Source: Flavobacteriaceae bacterium MAR_2010_188 (GTDB taxonomy: Bacteria; Bacteroidota; Bacteroidia; Flavobacteriales; Flavobacteriaceae). Taken from it: 64,000 bases of DNA. The stretch covers positions 868,001-932,000 of the forward strand of contig LT629302.1 of assembly GCA_900104375.1 (NCBI GenBank). Direction: 5' to 3'. Made by a program: the position numbers and the translations under genes. Positions 1-10,851 of the stretch are shown here, piece by piece. The notes beneath the pieces were generated by a model. It was given only the letters and a program-made list of their open reading frames with translations. It made no database searches and was not told where the DNA came from. Position 1 is the first letter of the stretch. Each line of letters begins with the position of its first letter.

Positions 1-1217
1 ATAACGCTTGTAATGAGGTTATAACTCCATCAGGACCAGTTAGGGGTGGTACTTACGAAGGCTGTGAAGGAACAATTACTTACACATATTCTTATGTGGA
101 TTGCGCTGGAAACAATGCTGAATGGGTTTACACTTACAATGTTGAAATTACTAACGGACCAGATGCTGGCACGGATGGTAGTGCAGCTTTACTGTGTGGA
201 GATGATGCAATAGAGCCGATGGGTCCAACAGTTTATGATGCATGTGGTGTAGAAATTACTCCTACTGTTGTGAGAAATGATTCAAACTTTAATGGATGTT
301 CAGGTACTATCGTATATACATTTACATATACTGATTGTGCAGGTAATTCTGATGACTATGTGTTTACATATACAATTGCAGACACTGTAGCACCAATTAT
401 TACTACTGAAGAGTCTATCATTGAGTTAGATTGTAACTACAATTTCGTAATTGCAAACATGTACCCTTCATTTGAAGTAACTGATAACTGTACTACAGAT
501 ATTACACCTATCATTACTCCTGATGAAGCGATTACAGAATATAATGAAGGTGGTTGTATTGTATGTGAGTTCACTTATACAGCTAATGCTCAAGACGTTT
601 GTCTTAACGGAGCTGCTCCTGTAACTGTGACGTATATCTGGAGAATGGATAAAGTTGCTCCAACGATTAGTGTACCAACTGATCTTCAAGTTCTAGAACT
701 TGATTGTACAGAGGATGTTCCTACTGTTGCAAGTCAGTTAGCATTACTTAATGTTGATGATAATTGTGCTGAATCTCTAGGCTTAACTGTAGTTCTTGAT
801 AATGAACAGAGAGTTGATGGTGAGAATGGTGCTTATACACTAACAAGAACTTATAGAGCAACTGATTGTGGTCGTAATACTGCAACAACTACTCAAATAA
901 TAAATGTTAGCTGTGACAATGTTCCAACTATCGCTGCCGAATCTAATGGTCTGTCGATAAGTGCTTATCCTGTTCCTTTTAGTAATGAAGTAACTATTGC
1001 ATACGACTTCAACTTCAATACTCCGGTATCGATTGAAATCTATGACACTAAAGGTGCTTTAATTATGAAGAGATCTAACTTATACCACAAGGTAGGTGCA
1101 AAAGACAAAGTTAAATTTGACTTGTCTAATGTTGCTGACCAAATGTTATTAGTTCAGGTTAAAACACAGAATGGTACTGTAACTAAGAAGATTGTAAAAT
1201 CTGATAGAAGCAGATAA
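1..1217 (+). CDS. Secreted T9SS protein with HYR-like repeats, 3' end (5' truncated by window)
   Basis: The reading frame is open from base 3, so the gene begins before the window. The visible part has Cys-containing beta-sandwich-like repeats rich in Thr, Val and Asp with recurring D-C-A-G-N and Y-T-F-T-Y-T-D-C strings. These resemble HYR/Ig-like repeats of large flavobacterial surface proteins. The last 80 or so residues start near A-Y-P-V-P-F-S-N and end in K-K-I-V-K-S, the layout of a type A T9SS C-terminal sorting domain. That domain directs export across the outer membrane and is then removed. The role is probably adhesin or matrix-like, but no catalytic domain is visible. A strong terminator follows. 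Confidence 0.85.
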   Translation, partial: NACNEVITPSGPVRGGTYEGCEGTITYTYSYVDCAGNNAEWVYTYNVEITNGPDAGTDGSAALLCGDDAIEPMGPTVYDACGVEITPTVVRNDSNFNGCSGTIVYTFTYTDCAGNSDDYVFTYTIADTVAPIITTEESIIELDCNYNFVIANMYPSFEVTDNCTTDITPIITPDEAITEYNEGGCIVCEFTYTANAQDVCLNGAAPVTVTYIWRMDKVAPTISVPTDLQVLELDCTEDVPTVASQLALLNVDDNCAESLGLTVVLDNEQRVDGENGAYTLTRTYRATDCGRNTATTTQIINVSCDNVPTIAAESNGLSISAYPVPFSNEVTIAYDFNFNTPVSIEIYDTKGALIMKRSNLYHKVGAKDKVKFDLSNVADQMLLVQVKTQNGTVTKKIVKSDRSR

Positions 1218-1243
1218 TTAGGAGTAAATCCTAAGTGATAAAT

Positions 1244-1275
1244 AAAAGGGTAGCTGTTTTAGCTACCCTTTTTTT
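1244..1275 (+). terminator. Rho-independent terminator after the T9SS protein
   Basis: A perfect stem of AAGGGTAGCT against AGCTACCCTT with a GTTTT loop runs into a T tract. It lies 27 bases after the stop codon. Confidence 0.9.
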
Positions 1276-1620
1276 ATTGGCAATAAGTCATGTGTCATTG
1301 TTTAAGATTATCAAATATCAGATTGTAATTAACCCAGCGAGATCATAAATCTAACTTCGGACTTAATAAAAATGAAGTATGATACTCACTGTGACTAAAA
1401 CACTGTATCGGAATTAACCTTGGTTTTATACAATTCAGATTCAAAAATGAAACTTGTATTTGGAAGTTATGTGAAGAAAATCTGATTGCCTTATCTGCAA
1501 TCAGAAGATATTAAAACGAATGTAGTGGATAGATCAGTTATGCGAATCTATGAGATGAGGCATTAATTGCAATGCCGCCTTCTTATAAATTATAAGCTGA
1601 ATGAAGAAATAGGAAGTTGG
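1276..1620. other. Non-coding stretch, nothing recognised
   Basis: About 345 AT-rich bases lie between a terminator and the end of the next reverse-strand gene. I see no convincing reading frame, tRNA or repeat. A forward reading frame that enters from 1567 overlaps the reverse gene out of frame and looks like a shadow. Confidence 0.4.
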
Positions 1621-1986
1621 TTATTTGAGAATTTTATCTGCCCAGTCGACAGCTTCTTGCAGTTCATCGAAAATCTCGAATGGCTTATTAAAGAACATGC
1701 GTTCTATTTCTGCAGTGCCTTTAGCTTTATAATCTTTTGTTACTACGGCAAAGCCGGCAAGTGTGTCAATTTTGGACGTCTCTTTATAGATTGCCGGATC
1801 CACCGAATAAGAATTTAATCTATGTGTAATATAGACGAATGATTTATTTTTGAAATAGGTATCTACTATATTAAGCAAAACGTTATTATGAATGGTATCT
1901 AAATTTATACCCTGATTCATGATAACAACAATATACTTATCGTAGATATGAACCTTGCAAAAATCAAAATGAAGTACATCCGTCAT
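1621..1986 (-). CDS. Small hypothetical protein, SpoIIAA/STAS-like
   Basis: This 121-residue protein is soluble, with no signal peptide. It ends in an alternating beta/alpha pattern: a hydrophobic strand around A-G-F-A-V-V-T-K, then F-N-K-P-F-E-I-F-D-E-L-Q-E-A-V-D-W-A. That is reminiscent of SpoIIAA-like/STAS proteins common in flavobacteria, where the last helix carries an 'eeA..WL' pattern. No function can be assigned. It lies downstream of clpC on the same strand but a terminator separates them, so it is probably its own unit. Confidence 0.6.
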   Translation of the reverse strand: MTDVLHFDFCKVHIYDKYIVVIMNQGINLDTIHNNVLLNIVDTYFKNKSFVYITHRLNSYSVDPAIYKETSKIDTLAGFAVVTKDYKAKGTAEIERMFFNKPFEIFDELQEAVDWADKILK

Positions 1987-2015
1987 ATCTAAATGTACTT
2001 ATAAAATATATATCT

Positions 2016-2047
2016 AAAAAAAAAACCTCCTTTTGGGAGGTTTTTTT
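2016..2047 (-). terminator. Terminator downstream of clpC
   Basis: Read on the minus strand, a short GC stem (ACCTCC against GGAGGT) is followed by a run of T residues. It is placed 20 bases after the clpC stop codon. Confidence 0.8.
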
Positions 2048-2067
2048 ATAATATAAAAATGCGTGAA

Positions 2068-4617
2068 TTAGGATTTTGTTTCTGATTCCGAATGTTCAAT
2101 CTTGACCGACAATTCATTAGATTCTTCATCTAACTCCATAACAATGGTGTCGCCTTCCTTAACCTTAGAAGTAATAATTTCTTCAGCCAAGGCATCTTCT
2201 ATATATTTTTGGATGGCACGCTTTAAAGGCCTAGCTCCATATTGCTGGTCAAATCCCTTGTCGGCAATATAATCCTTAGCCTTATCGCTCAACTGTAGTT
2301 GGTAACCTAAATCATTTATGCGTTCTACGAGTTTCTCTAGCTCAATATCAATTATCTTATTGATGTCATTTCTATCTAGAGTGTTAAAGACCATAACATC
2401 ATCTATTCTATTAAGGAATTCAGGGGCAAATGCTTTCTTAAGTGCATTTTCAATGATACTTCTAGAGTTATCACTTGCTTGAGCTTCTTTTGCTGAAGTT
2501 CCGAAACCAACACCTTGACCAAAGTCTTTTAATTTACGAGCTCCAATGTTAGATGTCATGATAATGATGGTGTTCCGGAAATCTATCTTACGACCTAAAC
2601 TATCAGTTAAATATCCATCATCTAGAACCTGAAGCATCATATTAAACACATCTGGATGTGCTTTCTCTATTTCATCTAATAATATAACGGCATATGGTTT
2701 ACGTCTAATCTTCTCAGTTAACTGTCCGCCTTCTTCATAACCAACGTATCCTGGAGGTGCTCCAATTAATCTAGAAACAGCAAATTTCTCCATGTACTCA
2801 CTCATGTCTATTCTTACCAAAGCATCTTCACTATCGAATAATTCCTTAGCAAGGATTTTGGCCAGTTGAGTTTTACCTACTCCAGTTTGTCCTAAGAAGA
2901 TAAATGACCCAATTGGTTTATTTGGTTCTTTAAGTCCTGCTCTGTTTCTCTGAATAGCCTTAACTACTTTATTAACTGCTTCATCTTGTCCAATTACTTT
3001 TCCTTTTATAAGTTCTGGTAATTTCGCAAGTTTATTGCTTTCAGTTTGAGCGATACGATTAACAGGTACGCCCGTCATCATAGAAACAACATCAGCAACA
3101 TTATCTGCCGTCACAATTTCTCGGTGTAACTTGGTCTCTTCTTCCCATTTCTCTTGGGCCAATGCTAAGTCCTTTTCGATACGTTTCTCGTCGTCCCTTA
3201 ATTTTGCCGCTTCTTCATATTTCTGTTTCTTAACAACCGTATTTTTAGTTTCACGAACCTCTTCCAATTGACGCTCTAATTCCAAAATCTGTTTTGGAAC
3301 TTCGATATTAGTGATATGAACCCTAGAACCCGCCTCATCCAACGCATCAATTGCCTTGTCTGGTAAGAATCTTTCAGTCATATATCTATTTGTCAATTTA
3401 ACGCAAGCTAGAATAGCTTCATCGGTATAATCGACATTATGGTGTTCTTCGTAGCGGTCTTTAATATTATTAAGAATCTCAATAGTTTCTTCGACCGTTG
3501 TCGGTTCAACAATAACTTTTTGAAACCTTCTTTCTAAAGCACCGTCCTTTTCTATATACTGTCTGTATTCATCTAATGTAGTAGCTCCAATACATTGTAT
3601 CTCACCTCTGGCTAGTGCAGGCTTAAACATATTTGAAGCATCTAAGCTTCCGGTTGCACCACCAGCACCAACAATGGTGTGAATTTCATCTATAAACAAG
3701 ATTATATCATCATTCTTTTCTAGCTCGTTCATTACCGCCTTCATCCGTTCTTCGAATTGGCCTCTATATTTAGTACCTGCAACCAAGCTTGCTAAATCTA
3801 AGGTCACGACCCTTTTGTTGAATAGAATCCTTGAAACTTTCCTCTTAACTATTCGCAGAGCTAAACCTTCAGCAATCGCCGATTTACCAACTCCTGGCTC
3901 ACCGATTAAAAGCGGATTGTTTTTCTTACGTCTGCTTAAAATTTGTGAAACTCTTTGTATCTCTTTCTCACGTCCGACCACTGGGTCTAATTTACCATCT
4001 TCGGCAAGGACAGTTAAGTCTCTTCCAAAGTTGTCTAGAACAGGTGTCTTGGATTTTTTGTTTCCTTTGGTAGTTGATTGACCAAATGGATTTTGTTTTG
4101 CTTCATCTTCTTCATTGATATCATCATCAGAAAAAGATTCTGCTTTTGGACTTTCTAAAAAGTCGTCATCTTTAGTTATCATCGATTTGAATTGTTCTTT
4201 TACATTATCATAATCCACTTTCAGCTTATTTAAAAGTTTGGTAGTGGGGTCATTTTCATTTCTTAATATACACAACAATAAATGTGCGGTATTAATGGAA
4301 GTGCTTTGAAACAACTTCGCCTCTAAAAACGTGGTCTTTAGGGCTCTTTCTGCTTGTCTGGTTAAGTGCAAATTCTTCTTTTCATTAGAAACTACACTTA
4401 TATTGGGATTAGCCGGACTTAAAATCTCGACTTTCCTTCTTAAATGGTTAAGATCGATATCTAGGGCACTCAAAATATCTATTGCTTTTCCATTTCCATC
4501 ACGAAGTAAACCCAACATTAAATGCTCGGTCCCAATGAAATCATGACCTAAACGAAGAGCTTCTTCCTTGCTGTAAGAAATCACATCCTTTACTCGTGGT
4601 GAAAAATTATCATCCAT
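2068..4617 (-). CDS. clpC: ATP-dependent Clp protease ATPase subunit ClpC
   Basis: This is an 849-residue AAA+ unfoldase that feeds proteins to ClpP. It has the full ClpC order: two N-terminal Clp-N repeats (about 1-145), an acidic linker, the D1 AAA domain with Walker A G-E-P-G-V-G-K-S near 240, a middle region with a UVR-like helix around K-Y-E-E-A-A-K-L-R-D, the D2 domain with G-Q-T-G-V-G-K-T, and a C-terminal ClpB-D2-small domain. The UVR helix and short middle domain separate it from ClpB. It is divergent from gyrA across a 256-bp promoter region. The C-terminal tail is Glu/Ser-rich, as in other Bacteroidota ClpC. Confidence 0.96.
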   Translation of the reverse strand: MDDNFSPRVKDVISYSKEEALRLGHDFIGTEHLMLGLLRDGNGKAIDILSALDIDLNHLRRKVEILSPANPNISVVSNEKKNLHLTRQAERALKTTFLEAKLFQSTSINTAHLLLCILRNENDPTTKLLNKLKVDYDNVKEQFKSMITKDDDFLESPKAESFSDDDINEEDEAKQNPFGQSTTKGNKKSKTPVLDNFGRDLTVLAEDGKLDPVVGREKEIQRVSQILSRRKKNNPLLIGEPGVGKSAIAEGLALRIVKRKVSRILFNKRVVTLDLASLVAGTKYRGQFEERMKAVMNELEKNDDIILFIDEIHTIVGAGGATGSLDASNMFKPALARGEIQCIGATTLDEYRQYIEKDGALERRFQKVIVEPTTVEETIEILNNIKDRYEEHHNVDYTDEAILACVKLTNRYMTERFLPDKAIDALDEAGSRVHITNIEVPKQILELERQLEEVRETKNTVVKKQKYEEAAKLRDDEKRIEKDLALAQEKWEEETKLHREIVTADNVADVVSMMTGVPVNRIAQTESNKLAKLPELIKGKVIGQDEAVNKVVKAIQRNRAGLKEPNKPIGSFIFLGQTGVGKTQLAKILAKELFDSEDALVRIDMSEYMEKFAVSRLIGAPPGYVGYEEGGQLTEKIRRKPYAVILLDEIEKAHPDVFNMMLQVLDDGYLTDSLGRKIDFRNTIIIMTSNIGARKLKDFGQGVGFGTSAKEAQASDNSRSIIENALKKAFAPEFLNRIDDVMVFNTLDRNDINKIIDIELEKLVERINDLGYQLQLSDKAKDYIADKGFDQQYGARPLKRAIQKYIEDALAEEIITSKVKEGDTIVMELDEESNELSVKIEHSESETKS

Positions 4618-4873
4618 AATTAAAATCCTTTCTGCTTTAAAAGTAATTAAATATAAATAAATAATTCAAAAATTATACCCTTTAGAAAATCTTAGGGTGA
4701 AACCAAAAAGTTAATGTAAAATATAAATGGAAAATGCAAGATATTTTATAAACGATAGCCATGCTGTTTGTTAATAAAAACTCCCAAAATCCTTAGTAAA
4801 TACGCCTATAAAAGCGCTAAAAGACTTATATTAGCGAGATTTGAAAACCTACAAAAAATCTAATTAATTCTAT

Positions 4874-7408
4874 ATGGCAGAAGGAGAAAAACTGATTCCG
4901 ATTAATATTGAAGATGAAATGAAATCGGCTTACATTGATTATTCAATGTCAGTCATTGTGTCACGTGCTTTACCCGACGTACGGGACGGTTTAAAACCAG
5001 TACATCGAAGAGTTCTATTCGGTATGCATGAACTTGGCGTAAGAGCCAATACGGCGCACAAAAAATCAGCGAGAATTGTCGGTGAAGTATTAGGTAAATA
5101 CCATCCTCATGGTGATACATCCGTTTATGATGCGATGGTAAGAATGGCACAAGAATGGAGTTTACGTTATATGTTGGTAGACGGACAAGGTAACTTTGGG
5201 TCTGTAGATGGCGATAGCCCTGCGGCTATGAGATATACCGAAGCAAGGATGCGGAAGATTTCCGAAGATATGCTCGCAGATATCGACAAGGAAACTGTTG
5301 ATCATAAATTAAATTTTGACGATACTCTAAAAGAGCCAACTGTTTTGCCAACCCGAATTCCTGGGTTATTGGTAAATGGTGCTTCTGGTATTGCGGTTGG
5401 TATGGCTACGAATATGCCACCTCACAACATTAGTGAGGTTGTAGATGGAACCATTGCTTACATTGAAAATAATGATATAGAAATAGATGAACTAATCAAC
5501 CATATAAAGGCACCTGACTTTCCGACCGGTGGTATTATTTATGGATATGATGGCGTTCGTGAAGCGTTCAAAACAGGACGTGGCAGAATTGTGATGCGCG
5601 GTACTGCCATCATCGAAGAAGTTCAAGGACGTGAATGCATCATCGTTAATGAAATTCCATACCAAGTCAATAAGGCAGACATGATCAAAAAGACTGCCGA
5701 TTTGGTTAACGATAAGAAAATCGAAGGCATTGCTACCATTAGAGATGAATCGGATAGAAATGGAATGAGAATCGTTTATGTACTTAAGCGCGATGCAATT
5801 CCAAACATAGTTCTAAATACACTTTATAAGTACACTGCTCTACAATCTTCTTTTAGCGTGAATAACATCGCATTGGTAAATGGAAGACCGAAGATGTTAA
5901 ACTTGAAAGAACTGATTCACTATTTTGTGGAGCATCGTCATGAAGTGGTGGTTAGAAGAACCACTTATGAATTAAGAAAAGCTGAAGAACGCGCACATAT
6001 TTTAGAAGGACTTATTATCGCTTCTGATAATATAGATGAAGTTATCGCACTTATTAGAGCGTCTTCTAACGCAGATGAAGCTCGGGAAAAATTGATTGAA
6101 AGATTCGAGCTTTCTGAAATTCAGGCCAAGGCAATTGTCGAAATGAGACTGCGTCAGTTGACCGGTCTAGAACAAGACAAACTACGTTCTGAGTACGAAG
6201 AAATAATGAAAACCATTATAGATTTAAAGGATATTCTTGATAAGAAAGACCGAAGAATGGAAATCATTAAAACTGAACTTTTTGAAGTAAAAGAAAAGTA
6301 CGGTGACGAAAGAAGATCAGTTATTGAGTATGCTGGTGGTGATTTAAGTATTGAAGATATGATTGCAGATGAACAGGTCGTTATCACGATTTCGCATGCT
6401 GGATATATCAAAAGAACTTCTTTATCAGAATATAAAACTCAGAATAGAGGTGGAGTAGGACAAAAAGGTTCAACCACCCGTAATGAAGACTTTCTTGAGC
6501 ATCTATTTGTTGGTACCAACCATCAATATATGTTGTTCTTTACCCAAAAAGGAAAATGTTTCTGGATGAGGGTTTATGAAATCCCGGAAGGCAGCAAAAC
6601 TTCAAAAGGAAGAGCAATCCAGAATCTTGTAAATATTGAACAAGATGATAAGGTCAAAGCCTTTATATGTACCCAAGATTTAAAGGACGAACAATATATA
6701 AACAGTCATTATGTAATAATGGCTACCAAAAAAGGTCAAGTTAAAAAGACTTCGCTAGAGCAATATTCAAGACCTAGGGCAAACGGAATCAACGCTATTA
6801 CAATTAGAGAAGATGACGAGCTGCTGGAAGCTAAATTAACCACTGGTGAGAGTCAAGTGATGTTGGCTCTAAAATCAGGAAAGGCTATAAGATTCGAAGA
6901 AGCTAAAACTCGCCCAATGGGTAGGGGAGCATCTGGAGTTAGAGGTATAAGGCTAGCAAATGATAAAGATGAAGTTGTTGGTATGGTGGCTGTAGATGAT
7001 ATGGCTAGTGATATCCTGGTAGTTTCAGAAAGAGGTTATGGTAAGAGATCTAGCTTGGATGACTATAGAATAACAAATAGGGGCGGTAAAGGTGTTAAGA
7101 CCATTTCTATTACAAGCAAAACGGGAAGCCTTGTTGCTATAAAAAATGTAACCGACGAAGAAGATTTAATGATCATTAATCGTTCGGGAATTGCAATACG
7201 AATGGGAGTTGCTGATTTACGTGTTATGGGTAGAGCAACCCAAGGAGTAAAACTTATCAATCTAAAATCATCCGATGAAATTGCAGCAGTTGCAAAAGTC
7301 ATGAAAGATGAAGAAGAATTGGTAGATGAGCAAATTGAAGATTTGTCTGGTATAGAAGACTCACAGCAAGATGGCACAAATCTTGATACCACACAGGAAG
7401 AAGAATAA
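4874..7408 (+). CDS. gyrA: DNA gyrase subunit A
   Basis: This 844-residue type II topoisomerase subunit, with GyrB, introduces negative supercoils. The N-terminal breakage-reunion domain opens with [10 protein letters not shown] and carries the active-site tyrosine in the [10 protein letters not shown] context. The quinolone-determining region reads [10 protein letters not shown], with Thr at the position of E. coli Ser83. The C-terminal half has repeated beta-pinwheel blades, and the GyrA-box appears as [10 protein letters not shown] near 520. That box separates gyrase from topoisomerase IV ParC. The tail is acidic, as is usual. The start fits an ATG 32 bases after an AT-rich leader. Confidence 0.97.
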   Translation: MAEGEKLIPINIEDEMKSAYIDYSMSVIVSRALPDVRDGLKPVHRRVLFGMHELGVRANTAHKKSARIVGEVLGKYHPHGDTSVYDAMVRMAQEWSLRYMLVDGQGNFGSVDGDSPAAMRYTEARMRKISEDMLADIDKETVDHKLNFDDTLKEPTVLPTRIPGLLVNGASGIAVGMATNMPPHNISEVVDGTIAYIENNDIEIDELINHIKAPDFPTGGIIYGYDGVREAFKTGRGRIVMRGTAIIEEVQGRECIIVNEIPYQVNKADMIKKTADLVNDKKIEGIATIRDESDRNGMRIVYVLKRDAIPNIVLNTLYKYTALQSSFSVNNIALVNGRPKMLNLKELIHYFVEHRHEVVVRRTTYELRKAEERAHILEGLIIASDNIDEVIALIRASSNADEAREKLIERFELSEIQAKAIVEMRLRQLTGLEQDKLRSEYEEIMKTIIDLKDILDKKDRRMEIIKTELFEVKEKYGDERRSVIEYAGGDLSIEDMIADEQVVITISHAGYIKRTSLSEYKTQNRGGVGQKGSTTRNEDFLEHLFVGTNHQYMLFFTQKGKCFWMRVYEIPEGSKTSKGRAIQNLVNIEQDDKVKAFICTQDLKDEQYINSHYVIMATKKGQVKKTSLEQYSRPRANGINAITIREDDELLEAKLTTGESQVMLALKSGKAIRFEEAKTRPMGRGASGVRGIRLANDKDEVVGMVAVDDMASDILVVSERGYGKRSSLDDYRITNRGGKGVKTISITSKTGSLVAIKNVTDEEDLMIINRSGIAIRMGVADLRVMGRATQGVKLINLKSSDEIAAVAKVMKDEEELVDEQIEDLSGIEDSQQDGTNLDTTQEEE

Positions 7409-7439
7409 CTATAACACTAAAAAATTAAAATCTAATAAA

Positions 7440-8717
7440 ATGAAAAAACAATTTGTTGTTGCTTTGGCACTTTTAGTAGGTTCAATGTCTTTTGCACAAA
7501 AAGATGAATTGAAAACAGCTGAAAAAGCAATTAAAAACGGAAACTATGCTGACGCTAAGTCGGCAATTATGACTGCTGAGTCTAAAATCGGCAGTGCTGA
7601 CGAAAAAATGCAAGCGGAATTTTATTTTCTTAAAGGTCAAGCATTATACGCAAACGGAAACGGAGCAAATGAAGATATGATAGCGGCTATCGAAAGTTTT
7701 GATAAAGCTGTTGAAATAGAAAAAGCATCTGGTAAGGATAAATATACCGGCGATATTAATGAGATGAAAACTCAAATGATGAGTAGCTTTTTAACTTCAG
7801 CTAATACAGCTTTAGAGAATAAAGAGTATATGAAATCATCAGCAGGTTTTGAGCAAGCTTATCGCATGTCTCCTAAAGATACCATCTATTTGTACTATGC
7901 TGCTTCTACAGCAGTAACTGCTCAAGATTATGATACATCTTTAGCGATGTATGAAAAATTAAGAGATTTAGGTTATAACGGAGAAACTATTCAGTATGTA
8001 GCTACAAACAAAGAGACTGGCGAAGAAGAAAATTTCCCAAGTCCATCAATGAGAGATATCTCAGTTAAAGCAGGTAGCCACATTGCTCCAAAACAAACTA
8101 AGTCTGAATCTAAATCAGCGGAAATTATTAAGAACATTGCTTTAATCTATGTTACTAAAGGTGAAGATGAGAAGGCAATCGAAGCAATGAGAGCTGCGAG
8201 AGAAGCTAATCCTGATGATTTAAGTTTGGTGTTAACGGAGGCTAACGTTCAACTTAAAATGGGTAATAAAGATGAGTTCAGAAAACTAATTGAGGTTGCT
8301 ACTGAAAAAGACCCAAACAATGCTGAACTACAGTATAACTTAGGTGTTGTTGCTGCGGAATCTGGAGATTTGGTTACTGCAGAAACTTATTATAAGAAAG
8401 CTATCGAGCTAGACCCAAATTATGCAGATGCATATAACAACATGGCGGTAATGATATTGTCTAAAGAGAAAGAAATTGTTGAGCAAATGAATGGTTTAGG
8501 TTCGTCTGCTGCAGATGATAAAAAATTCGATCAACTTAAGAAAGATCAAGTTGTACTTTATACTTCAGCAATACCATATCTTCAAAAGTCTTTAGAATTG
8601 AAGCCAGGAAACATCCAGGCGGCTAAGACATTAATGAATATATATAGTGTTACTGAACAACCAGAGAAATTCAAAGAAATGAAAGCTAAGGTTGAAGAAA
8701 TGGAAAGTCAAAAATAA
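7440..8717 (+). CDS. Exported tetratricopeptide-repeat protein
   Basis: I chose the ATG at 7440 (425 residues) because it gives a clean signal peptide, M-K-K-Q-F-V-V-A-L-A-L-L-V-G-S-M-S-F-A-Q. The longer frame would overlap gyrA without one. The mature protein is helical, with TPR-like repeats. The clearest is around residues 270-360, where N-A-E-L-Q-Y-N-L-G-V-V-A-A-E-S-G-D is followed by Y-Y-K-K-A-I-E-L-D-P-N-Y-A-D-A-Y-N-N. It is probably a periplasmic or membrane-associated scaffold. It begins 31 bases after gyrA and may be cotranscribed, then ends at a strong terminator. Confidence 0.88.
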   Translation: MKKQFVVALALLVGSMSFAQKDELKTAEKAIKNGNYADAKSAIMTAESKIGSADEKMQAEFYFLKGQALYANGNGANEDMIAAIESFDKAVEIEKASGKDKYTGDINEMKTQMMSSFLTSANTALENKEYMKSSAGFEQAYRMSPKDTIYLYYAASTAVTAQDYDTSLAMYEKLRDLGYNGETIQYVATNKETGEEENFPSPSMRDISVKAGSHIAPKQTKSESKSAEIIKNIALIYVTKGEDEKAIEAMRAAREANPDDLSLVLTEANVQLKMGNKDEFRKLIEVATEKDPNNAELQYNLGVVAAESGDLVTAETYYKKAIELDPNYADAYNNMAVMILSKEKEIVEQMNGLGSSAADDKKFDQLKKDQVVLYTSAIPYLQKSLELKPGNIQAAKTLMNIYSVTEQPEKFKEMKAKVEEMESQK

Positions 8718-8740
8718 TTTTCCTAATTCTATGAAATTTA

Positions 8741-8767
8741 AAAGGCTGCAATTTGCAGCCTTTTTTT
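8741..8767. terminator. Bidirectional terminator between convergent genes
   Basis: The stem AAAGGCTGCA against TGCAGCCTTT has a 3-base loop and T/A tracts on both sides. The stop codon of the convergent peptidase gene sits inside its T tract. Confidence 0.88.
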
Positions 8768-9518
8768 ATATGATTTTTTTAATGACCCGAAGTTTGTGGG
8801 TGTGTAGTCCTCTTTCTGCATCATAAATTCCGCTATGATCTAAGCGATCTATTCGCACCTTTCCATGTGCATGAATAATATAATTATCGGGCATAATGAT
8901 GCCAACGTGAATAATCTTGCCTTCAGAATCATCAAAAAATGCCAAATCGCCCGCTTCACTTTCTTCAATAAAGCTCAGAGCGATTCCTTGAGTAGATTGT
9001 AATGATGCATCCCTAAGAAGCTTATAACCGTTCAATTTATAAACCAGTTGTGTAAACCCAGAACAATCAATTCCAAATGGTGTTTTACCGCCCCAGAGAT
9101 AAGGACTGTTTAGAAAGATAAATGCGGTATCTATAAGATTTTCTTTCGGAAGAATATTTTCAATTTTACCGCCATCATAACTGTGGTTTAAGATTTGAAG
9201 ACCATTTAATCGAGAGCCAATCGGGATGGTAAGAAGTTGATTAGACTTTTCATCCTTTACAAATTCTATCAAATCTGAAGAAAGTATGGAAGGCTGATCT
9301 TTTAAGTCTTTGTATTCGGATTTTGAAATTTCCTGGTATTGTTTATTGTCTACCCAACCTTCATAGCCATCATCTGTGAGCCTGATTTTACTCCATTTTT
9401 TCCTGAGTTCAAGAACCTTGAAGGTTTCGCCATAAAGAATTTGCGAGACCAACTCGGTTGAATCTGATGGTTCAACTCTTAATGGAACAATACTTAGATT
9501 ACAGATTCCGTATTGCAT
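8766..9518 (-). CDS. C40 (NlpC/P60) peptidase with SH3 domain, YkfC-like
   Basis: This is a cysteine peptidase of about 250 residues. I took the ATG at 9518 as start, because translation from 9572 would run through the upstream thiolase stop. An SH3b-like domain (about 1-110) precedes an NlpC/P60 domain. The catalytic Cys lies in T-P-F-G-I-D-C-S-G-F-T-Q and the catalytic His in K-I-I-H-V-G-I-I, followed by a third polar residue in I-I-H-A-H-G-K. There is no signal peptide. That fits YkfC-type enzymes, which cleave gamma-D-Glu-diamino acid bonds during cytoplasmic recycling of murein peptides. It follows the thiolase by 5 bases, so they share a transcript. Confidence 0.88.
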   Translation of the reverse strand: MQYGICNLSIVPLRVEPSDSTELVSQILYGETFKVLELRKKWSKIRLTDDGYEGWVDNKQYQEISKSEYKDLKDQPSILSSDLIEFVKDEKSNQLLTIPIGSRLNGLQILNHSYDGGKIENILPKENLIDTAFIFLNSPYLWGGKTPFGIDCSGFTQLVYKLNGYKLLRDASLQSTQGIALSFIEESEAGDLAFFDDSEGKIIHVGIIMPDNYIIHAHGKVRIDRLDHSGIYDAERGLHTHKLRVIKKII

Positions 9519-9523
9519 CCGTT

Positions 9524-10702
9524 TTAATCTCTTTGTAAAACTATTGCCGAAGCACCTCCACCTCCGTTGCAAATCGCAGCAGCGCCAGTTTTGGCATTAT
9601 TTTGTTTTAATATATGAAGTAGGGTTACGATGATTCGAGCGCCAGAACATCCAAGTGGATGACCAAGAGATACTGCGCCACCATTTACATTTACATTTTT
9701 ATCGTTAAGACCTAAAAGTTTTATGTTGGCCAACCCGACAACCGCAAACGCTTCATTGAATTCAAAGTAATCTACATCTTCTATTTTAATATTTGCCTTA
9801 TCAAGTGCTTTCGGTAGTGCAATGGATGGGGCTGTGGTAAACCATTTAGGTTCTTGGGCGGCGTCTGCATAACCAATTATGGTTGCTAACGGTCTTAATC
9901 CCATTTCCTTGGCTTTTTCCTCACTCATCAAAACAAGTGCGGCGGCGCCATCATTAATGGTCGAAGCATTAGCCGCAGTAACAGTTCCGTCCTTCGAAAA
10001 AACCGGTCGTAGATTAGGTATTTTATCTAGGAATACATTGGTGTATTCTTCATCTTTAGTGACCATTTTAGGTTCACCTTTACGTTGAGGAACTTCAACA
10101 GCAACAATCTCATCATCAAATTTGCCATCTTCCCACGCAGCCGCGGAACGTTTATAAGATTGAATAGCATAATTATCTTGATCTTCGCGAGAAAAACCAT
10201 ATTTAGCTGCACACGCATCCGCGCATACACCCATAGCATTTTCATCATAAGCATCTACAAGTCCATCTCGTTGCATACCATCGACCATCGTTGCAGGTCC
10301 GAACTTAGTAGCTGAACGTGCGTGGTAATAATGAGGGATTAAGCTCATGTTCTCCATACCTCCAGCTACAATAATATCGGCGTCGCCAAGGGCAATTGCT
10401 TGGGCGGCTTGCATTACGGCTTTCATACCACTTGCGCAAACCTTGTTAATTGTGGTGCATGGAACTGTTGCAGGAATCCCAGCGTATAGTGCAGCCTGTC
10501 GTGCAGGAGCTTGACCGGTATTTGCTTGTACCACATGGCCAAAGATTACTTCTTCTACTGCGTCAGGACTTAAATTGATTTTTTCTAGGGCACCCTTAAT
10601 CGCTGTGGCGCCGAGTTTTGGAGCAGGGACGGTGGAGAGTTCTCCCAAAAAGCTTCCTATTGGTGTTCTTACTGCCGATACTATCACAACCTTTCTGCTC
10701 AT
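9524..10702 (-). CDS. Acetyl-CoA C-acetyltransferase (thiolase)
   Basis: This 392-residue thiolase of the AtoB/PhaA class joins or cleaves two acetyl units on CoA. The nucleophile Cys is in I-N-K-V-C-A-S-G-M-K near residue 88. The second half has G-H-P-L-G-C-S-G-A-R with the catalytic His, and the C-terminal acid/base Cys is in A-A-I-C-N-G-G-G-G-A-S-A. The length is standard and the N-terminus, R-T-P-I-G-S-F, is typical. It is the first gene of a two-gene unit with the peptidase. Whether it serves fatty-acid degradation, mevalonate synthesis or storage polymers cannot be told from the neighbours. Confidence 0.95.
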   Translation of the reverse strand: MSRKVVIVSAVRTPIGSFLGELSTVPAPKLGATAIKGALEKINLSPDAVEEVIFGHVVQANTGQAPARQAALYAGIPATVPCTTINKVCASGMKAVMQAAQAIALGDADIIVAGGMENMSLIPHYYHARSATKFGPATMVDGMQRDGLVDAYDENAMGVCADACAAKYGFSREDQDNYAIQSYKRSAAAWEDGKFDDEIVAVEVPQRKGEPKMVTKDEEYTNVFLDKIPNLRPVFSKDGTVTAANASTINDGAAALVLMSEEKAKEMGLRPLATIIGYADAAQEPKWFTTAPSIALPKALDKANIKIEDVDYFEFNEAFAVVGLANIKLLGLNDKNVNVNGGAVSLGHPLGCSGARIIVTLLHILKQNNAKTGAAAICNGGGGASAIVLQRD

Positions 10703-10851
10703 ATTGAATATCTTTTCTTTTATTTGCTACAAAATTAAAGAAAATTAAAGAGAAAGACGAAGTTTAAAGCAGCGCCTATCTCTATTATATGCTATAACTT
10801 TCAGGACTAAAAACTTATTATTTTATTACATTTAAATCCAATTAAACCTAG

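Noticed and set aside
9879-10315. Forward and reverse frames overlapping the thiolase gene
   Set aside because: They are out-of-frame shadows of a strongly conserved gene.
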